Positions 13,753 through 22,700 of a DNA stretch of 32,964 nt are shown here, piece by piece (the first letter of the stretch is position 1; each line of letters opens with the position of its first letter). The position numbers were made by a program, and so were the translations under genes. Below the pieces are notes generated by a model that made no database searches, was not told the origin of the DNA, and worked only from the letters and a program-made list of their open reading frames with translations. This DNA is from Hofstenia miamia. Lineage: Eukaryota > Xenacoelomorpha > Acoela > Hofsteniidae. Location: the NCBI GenBank assembly GCA_900660155.1, contig CABFPE010000244.1:886469-919432 (forward strand), in the 5' to 3' direction.

Positions 13753-16700
13753 TACAGTCTATTGAATTTCTTATAAAATTTGTTTCATTAGTATACCAGG
13801 TACCTTTTGTTGAAAATGTTACATACGCTTAAAATTTGCAATGATGTTATCCGGCATTTCACCTGCGTGATGGATGGAACGGTCTTGCAAAAAACAAGTA
13901 TATAACACACTTTATGACATATAATTTGTATTTTCATAAGTTGTTTCAAATGATTAGAAGCCAGCCTTAAAAAGCAAATGGGTGTAGGACGAGCACGGGC
14001 AGTCTTAATCTACAAATGCAAAACACTTATCTCTGCATGATTTGGATAGAATTAATAAATTTTATAGAAGTCATGAGAAGTTTCTCACTAAAAGACAAAA
14101 TTATATAGTACTTTTGTGTATTTTGATTTATTTTCGTAGTATTTTACGTTTTTCTCAATAGATGGGGGGCGGACCGGGCCGCCGTCCCTGCCTGGTGAAT
14201 TCCAACGGGGTGGGCGGGCACCGGGCATTGGAAGATAGACGGGCGCAGGGCGGGCACCGGGCATTGGAAGATAGACGGGCGCAGGCCGGGCACGGCAGCA
14301 TTAAATCTAAAAATGCAAAACAATAGCCCAAGGCCAGCTAGGCTCATTTAAATTAATGCCAACTCGGCCAATTTTTATAATACTTGTCAAAAAAATTTTC
14401 TTCAATTTGTCAGTTTGCTCCACCAAAATTTGGCATGATAGATACTTCTATTATAATCTAAAGACTGATATTGAAGATTCTAAACTAAAATTTAAAAAAA
14501 AATTTGATACTACATGTAATATAAAATTTTCGAAATGTTTGCACACTATTATACTTACATTGAAATCCGCTCAACAAACTCATCGGACAGATTGCAAATG
14601 AAGTTGATCAAATGATTCTAAAATATCAAAATTGTAAGAAATGCAACATAAGCAGGACTCAGAGCTAATGGTGCCATATCTTACTTTCTTAAAGCAAAAT
14701 TACAAACTGTTTGTTTGCAAAACATTGTTACATATTCAACGATATAAATACAATCCGAAAATATTTACTAATTTATAATAAGATAAGCACTTTAGTTCTG
14801 AGCGCGCAATGAGTGTGTTAGTAGATCACTTACTTGTACTTTATGATTACTATGCCAAACGCGTGTTAAAGGGCAAGTGTTGAACCAAAGTAAGGTTACT
14901 TGAATAGGAAATTCTCGGGCGAAATATTCACATGAAAAGGGATAAAATTGACATATATTTTAATGATGATGTTCTAAATGAATATCCAAACATCCACACG
15001 AATTCGATAACTTACTCCAATATTTTCATCAATTAATTGCAGAAAAACACAATTAATTAATTATTAAATATCGTATTCCTAGAAAGGCCATAAAATATAA
15101 CTTTTTTTTTTACTAATTTTTACTATTTACCCCATTAGGGAAGCCATCACATTGTGACTTTGGTCAAAATTTTGCGGTCCTCAGAATTCAATCGATTATC
15201 ATACATCACATTGATTAATTGGTACGGACCACAATTTAAATAGTTAATTTGAGAGGATATTTCTCTAAATACTCAATTAAACACTTTCAAAAAATGTTTT
15301 TGATGCTTCTAAAATCAATAAAAATTTCAAAATGTGTGATAGTTTCCCTTTTAGTATACTTTGCACAATTGCTTTTCTACAGAAAAATACAATGAAGAAA
15401 AAACAGCCGATTATTTTAATAGTAAAAATCAATATTGGAAATGAAATAACAAATCTGGGTTATTATAAAATGAAGTGTTTTAAAAAAACAAATGAATTTA
15501 TGGCAGTAAGTAAAGTATTCTAGACCAAAATCATTTGCAAAGTTTAAGGAAATGAATGGTTCTTTCGTTGCAAAACACCTTTCCCAAACATGACTAAGGC
15601 AATACCATCCTCATTTACGTTTTGCAACTCAGGCAGGGTATCAATTTAAAGGATATCGATTTATTCAATTCAATCCAAAGACGTAATTAACAAATTTACA
15701 ACAACGTCTGAAACGTGCAAAAACCTACAGTGATCATTTGAAGAAAACAATATAAAATGCTTAGTAGGTATAGACAAATTATGCAATGTTAAAAAATAAT
15801 TCCACCAAAAGAATAGTTTAAAATAACAACGCGGGTGAGACGGTGAGGTATGGAAAAAACTAATTAATATTTGATTTAAATCAATTAAATATGCGTTGTC
15901 ACTGTAATAGCAAGATCAAAACATCTTATTTTTAAAGTGTAGGCTTAACTAAAAATGAATATAAATTGAAGAGGGACGTAAATGTAAACATTATTTTGTA
16001 GATGAACTTGTTCACAAAATCTACAAGGAATTATAAAAAGTTAAAAACTTACAGTCCAGCTACCAAGGTTCGAAGGATGAAAATAGGTTTCAAGAGCACT
16101 CATCAATGTCTTTAAGTGAGTCATTGCTGATGAATTTCCACCCTAAGACATGCTTAAAATAATATTTAAAAAACAATTGTAACAATGAATTGAATGCAAC
16201 AAAATCCTTATGATGAAAAGTAAATCTATGAACATGTATAAATTGGTCAACAAATTTGCATATAATGCGTTTATAAATTTGTTGTTATTTATATTTAATC
16301 AGTTTGATTCATCTAATCCTCCTCAACATAGGACATCGTAATTTTGAGGAAATAGAAAATGTGTTATAATTTAAAGTATTCAAAGCAATACAATCCATTA
16401 CATTATCAAATAGATTTAACAATAAGCTTAAAGTTAAGTATATGGCAATAGCGTAATTGGACTACCATCACTAAGTTTAACAATGATAGCACTTGTATAC
16501 GGTAGAAACCGAAAAATATCATAAACATCAAAAAGCGCTAAAAACTTGGATTTTTTGTATCGTTCATTTCATTGAATATTAACACTTAAAATCAAATTGA
16601 TCCAAACAAGAGATCAGTGTATAAATGTAAACATATGGCAATATGTGTCATACTGGAGCACTCGGAGGGAATTTTAAAGTTTATTCACACATAAATTCAA

Positions 16701-19700
16701 ATTGAGATTTTCAAAAATTATAAAGAAGCAAAAACGATTCTCTCTATTTGCATTATATACCGCTGTAATATGCAAAATGCTTTAGAAATAATCATTGATT
16801 GAAAATGGATATTATTTGAAAGATGCAAATGAAATATAAGGTCAATGCTGTGAGCAAAATCTTTCAATGTGCAAATTATTTCTGTCATGATCAAAGTAAA
16901 AAAGTTGTACGAAAACAATGTTGTTATTAAAATTTATTGCGCAGAGAATGAGATTACTGGAAAATGCTTCACACAGGTGTAGATATTTTTGCGTTCATTA
17001 CTAATTACTGCAAAAATAAGTCAATGTGAAATGCTAGGAGGCGAAGTTTGCGATTGTAAGCCAGAGATCGATTGCACAGTCCTCCATATGTAATGATATT
17101 TAACACCGTCTTTCATATGATATTAATAAATACATAGGCAACATTATTGTGACATTGAGAGTTTTTTGGAAATAGTCGAAGACGGCTTTCAAAGCAACGT
17201 ACGCTCGGCTGGAAAGCCTAAACCAACGGCACGGCCTTTTGATAATCACATAATGTTTGTTCTCGAAAACCAAATAATACTTGCATTAAATAACAATTTC
17301 AAAATGTTCTAACTTTATATTTTTGATTTTTGTGAATCAATTGTCTCTTTACTTTTTATGGACGATATCTATTCAATTCGGAAATTTAGAAAAATAGTTC
17401 AACCTGTTATATTAACTGGAATAATTTAGAAGCACAAGGAGTACCTGATTGATGTCAGAACATAAATTGCCTAGCTACTCTTATTTACATCATTAGTTGG
17501 CAGCTGTTTATTATACAAAATATTTTTAGATAAAAAAGACAGATCTTCTGATATTTGAAAATTTGTAATTGAAAAGTCATTGAAATGTATTTTTGTATAA
17601 ATAGTTATTATAATAATATTACCAAAACAGAAATGATAATCTTTGAAACGTAAGCGTCGTCGTCAAAGTTAGCGTTGGAAAACTTGGCTAAAGGAACATC
17701 AAGATTGCTTGGTAATTTTGATGGTAGACCAAATGAACGGAAAATTTTGTCGAAAATCTAGTACACCACAGTAAAACTAAAAATGAAAATATAAATACTT
17801 ACTTTTGGGATATACGGATTCCAATCAAACCATGGAAGGTAGCAATTGGCAAAGATGGAGAAGAATTTCTAAATTATGCAGCATAAGCTAATAAATCACT
17901 ACACTTGAATTTATCATTACATATTTTTTTGGAGACATTGATATTAGACATCGAGTTTTTTTAATTGGAATATCGATAAAAAGTGACGCTACTAATTGGA
18001 TTCACATTTGTTTTGTAATTCAATCAAGATTAAACGTAATATTTGTGGTATTAATTCATTAATGCACCGAAAATATTTTTAAAGAAACAGACGTCTTAAG
18101 AATTTTTCATGTCATTTAATATTGGGAATGACTTTATTTTAAGTATAATAAATTTTTTTATACATTGCCTGTGATTCCTAGGCGTTCGTAAAACCAAAAT
18201 TAGGCATAGGGTTGATTTTTGTGTCTCATAATAACATAATTTTTTAAGATTTTCGTAAAACGAGCATTGGCTTTAAATAGGTTAAAAACACTTTGAGAAA
18301 TAATACATATAACATTGCATGAGTTACTTTTTAAAATATACCTTGCGGATGACAATAGATATTAATGGACCCTTAATTTTTAGTTGCACTGTATCGGAAT
18401 TTCCAAATGTATTGAAAATATAGAATAAGTAGGAAATTACAAGCTTTGTTCGAGATAAATCGGAAAGAACATCAATCTTCATCCGATTTAAAACATTCAA
18501 TTTTTTTTACTTTGCATATGTATTAGTGAGGTACATTTAAAAAAGGAAGCGCAATCGTTTTATATAGGAATAAACATTTACTTAGCAGCCTAGATATCTA
18601 TCTGCTAAATAGATCAGAACCGCAAAAGGGTCAACCTCACTCGAATAATGGTTGAGAAAATTGAATATTGCGGCAATCTACTTTTTCCTATTTTCTCCTT
18701 AATTATTTCTTAATAGTTTTTTTTTCAAATGAGCTTTCTAGTAAAATCAAAATACCCCATAGTCAAATAACAATAGTATATCAATTAACCTCTCGGACAT
18801 GTAAAATCATCGTCTACACGAATGGGAATATATGAATAACATGAATTAATTTCAAATATTTTGAGATAAAGTTGAAATATATGACAAGTGTACCGATTCA
18901 ATAGATTCCTTATCACTGATAATCGACATCCACATTTCAAGCAGTTCTGGTAGCCAAATTCTAAAATTAACATTAGCGGGTTTCTAGGAAATCATAACAA
19001 TACTCAAAATTTGTTTTCAGCTCTTCAACTGGTAGGTGAATGGGAAGTAAGCAATCTACGAAAAAGAGACCCCGCTCAAAAGACTTACTCATTGGTACCA
19101 AATATTGCTTCAGTTCTACATAAATGTTCGCCGTCTCATCAGCAGGGAAGTAACTAAATAACCGATTATTAGGACACTTACATCTCTAGAGTTCTGCGAT
19201 GTGTAAAAATTTGAATCCCAGGGCGCACTAGTAGACAAATGCCGTAAAAACATGCAAAAAATAAAATTAAAGTGAAATTACTCTTAAACTGGCCAAGTCC
19301 TTTTAAAAAGACAAACTGTTGTTTGCAAATTTTCAAGCAATTCTTCACAAACGTATTCGAAAATCTGATAATCGTGAAATATTGAAACTTCTATTGGAGA
19401 ACACGCTCTCAAGTAATGTTGACAATTTGCACTAGTGTATTGCTCTGCATGAAAGTAGATGCAAAGATTAACTATTATTCAATGCAAATTTAAATTATCT
19501 CCATAGCTAACGTCTAGTAGTCAGCGGTAGTCTATCTTGCGAGACTGTTATATTGCAAATATCGTAAGTATAAGCGGGAAAAATTTATTCAAGAAACCTC
19601 TAAAGAATTCGTAGGCAGTTTAAGGATAAGTAAAAAAATTATGTGATTTATATAATAAATGCAGGCTTTAAAGGCATCATGAGAGTAACGAAAGGAGAAA

Positions 19701-22700
19701 TTTAGAATTGCAAAGGAAAGTTGCAGGCAAAGTAGTGTGGTGCAGAGCCCAGAACACTACCTTAGAACCTTATAAAGATTCAAATACTGAAAATACAATA
19801 CGAACACTATTACTATTGCATGTCATTGAAACATTTAGTTTCAAATAGAAAATCAGAAATTTTTTAATATTGCGAAATAAAAACGGTAAATAAATGCAAA
19901 AACGAGGGAAAATACACGTATTAGGGTGTTCATGATAATAAATAAACTTACTATCTGGCTAATTTGCATAACTTTTCTGCGTCGGATAATGCATTACTAA
20001 ATGGAAAATAAATAAATATGGATGTTGAAGAAAACAAACTTGAATAACCGAACCAATCTGTTTGTTACAGCACTTGAAATCATGAACTTCAGTAGTTGAT
20101 AAAATGGTCGCCAATCTAACGTCAAATCTTCACGAGTAAGTACACGAATTTTCCTAAATTCCTATCGGTAACAATTAAATTTGTCAAAACAAAAAATTAA
20201 TTGCTAACTTCTCACACCCGATGTACCCGGTGTGCATTGATGCAAACTTGACTCTTACCGTTTGCGAATTTAAAGGTCAGGACAGTGTAGCATCGATAAG
20301 ACAGCTGCAAAAAATTTAGTGACCTTAAAGCAGGAAATGTGACTACAATATGACTTCCATATTCAAACTCCTCAAAGTTTGACTTCTCATGAGATAATAG
20401 ATAAATTAAATGAAAAGTTAAACGTTTACTGAAAATGAGAAATGCAGCATTTTAAAGAAAAGTATTTTTAGGGTATTTCCAAAAAATGGAACAACTTTTG
20501 ACTGTTGAAATATTTAGTGATTTGTAAGTGAAATTGGAGCTATGAATTGGCAAGAATTTAGTTAGTGTTCAATACGTTTTGGTATTGTGGAAAAAACAAG
20601 GATTTCCAATAAAATAATGATGCGATATTAGTTTAAACTACGTAATTTGAAATTCTTAATTATATAACGGGTCATCTTCTATTATCAAACAATACTTTAA
20701 CACTATTTTATTAAACGGCAAGAGTTGTTTGACAAACTGTACATGAAGGGGTGAGTAGAAAAATTTTAAAATGCTATATAAAACAATTTCATCGACAACA
20801 TGTGACAAAACTCACTTTAGCAATAAGTTCAATGACGATATTGCCATGCCTAAACAAATTTGGTCCAAATGTTCTATTTGAATAAGTTCCACAAGTAAAT
20901 GTATTAATTCAACGTGGTCTTCTTTGGAAAAGCGTATTGAGGCCTTTGACAAATAACTAAACACATCGAAATAAGAGCAATCACAAAATACCTCAGTGCA
21001 TAATTAATACATTGATTGAAAATCATACTTTGTAAAAATCATATATTGAATTCATACGGAATGCTATTTTATCCGGTATATTCGATAGTGTAAACAAAAA
21101 TACATGGTTTATTCCAATTGTTAATGTAGAGTAGATTCATAGGATTAGCGTCACCAGTTATATTTTGATAGGAGCACTTATAACTGGAAAATANTAAATA
21201 GTTTAATATTGAGCAGCTTCCTAACCTACATTTATTAATTAGTACATGTTCAGTCACTTTATCAGTCATTTTATAGTCAATAATTTGGATCTGAAATAGT
21301 AATAATACCTAGGTTTCAGTCATCCAACTGTATTTAGAATTTGTTTATTTTAATACATGTATGGAATGATTGCTATTCAGCTAAATGAGAGAAAAACCCC
21401 TATACCTATCCTAAGTGCACTTTCATTGTCTGGCACAAAGACCCTAGAATCAATCTTGATGATGGATCCAGACCACTACTAAACACCACTTGTTTAGCTT
21501 GTCATTGTAATAAATATCCAAACCATATTAACAGAACAAAATAAGAATTCTGAATAAAATTCTTTATCAATTGCTTACAAGGTTTCAAATCTATTTATAA
21601 CAAATTCAGAAAAGTACCTGTTGGTTTCAAATTTGAACTATCATCTGCCAATATGGTGGCTAAAAATAATGGAAGTGATTTCACCTCTTGTTTTGTCAAA
21701 AGTATAGTCATTGACAGATGCTAATCTCTTAAAGTTGACACTTATTGTTTCTTGGTTACATGATACAAATTAATCTAACTGATCAAATAATTTATAATAT
21801 TGCTTATCATAATTTGTCTTCAATCTTAGTCTGATTTCAAATCAATGTTAGCAACTTGATTATTTTGGATGAGGATTTGTATCCTGAATTGAGTGGTGCA
21901 AATATAAGTTTAACACTGGATTTTAAAAATGCACTAACCAAATTGATGGAAGTTATAATTTGGGGGAGACCAATTCCAAAGTCTATATTGATAAACAGAA
22001 AAAGGCTATAAAAGGATAAGATATGTGTTTTGTAAATCATTGTATTGTAGAAAGATGTTGAAACTTGACNACACGAGCCACTTCTAGGTTCAAATTAAAT
22101 GTCTCTTTTGTTGATTGTTGCTAAATTTTTAATTATGCGGTTTCGACAACGATATATATATAATATTCACAAGCATTATAAAACATGAAAAGCTCTTGCT
22201 CAGCCAAAACTTTTAAACGTTCTAGACAAACGGTTTCAGAATGCGCCTTTTCGGACAACTTTCAATTTAACCAAGATTTACAAAACGAACAATGAAAAAG
22301 GTGTGATATCAAAAGAAGTCATTAGAAAANTTGATAAACAGAAAAAGGCTATAAAAGGATAAGATATGTGTTTTGTAAATCATTGTATTGTAGAAAGATG
22401 TTGAAACTTGACAAAATTCAAGCAGTTGGAGGTTTTATTAAGTCTACTAAAGACCTGCATTTAAAGTTTGCACATGTTACAAACTATCTATTACAGAAAC
22501 ATTGTATACAAAATGTTGGTGTTGAAAATGTTTTGCAAATGAACCCTCACAGTAGATTGATTGGAATTGATAATTTGAGGCTACACTCACTTTTGAAATG
22601 GTCAAAACTGTTTAGAATACATGTAATTTACCATGATAGCTATGGTTTTGTTAAANGTCCTCGCTGCCGTAAAACTTGACTTGTTTTTATTTTCTTGTTG

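Larger units (their letters stand above)
13490..14345. mobile_element. Probable GC-rich hAT-like non-autonomous element
   Basis: Two islands of high GC (13500-13572 and 14160-14300) flank AT-rich sequence in an otherwise AT-rich region. The left part starts cagagatggac and carries gcgggcatgcccgagcccgg. Inverted, it resembles the right part (GCCGGGC...GCAAAACA-TAGC...GGCC). A related GAGCACGGGCAG...ATGCAAAACA block lies inside at 13988-14029. Exact ends and target duplication could not be fixed. Confidence 0.5.

Noticed and set aside
18342..18890. Possible PSME4 exons at 18621-18677 and 18342-18476, and a reading of exon 6 past TGA 18852 as a +1 frameshift (ATT-TGA-A)
   Set aside because: At first these seemed to align with human PSME4, but the exons at 17803-17868 and 17623-17757 match the same human segment far better (FDWNPYIPK, FRSFGLPSKLP). 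Ending exon 6 at 18894 joins them in phase, so no frameshift is needed. A lineage-specific cassette exon is not fully excluded.
22071..22329. A second, partial UCHL5 exon suggesting gene duplication
   Set aside because: A copy of 23658-23916 bounded by N on both sides and inserted between repeated flanks; assembly error is far likelier.
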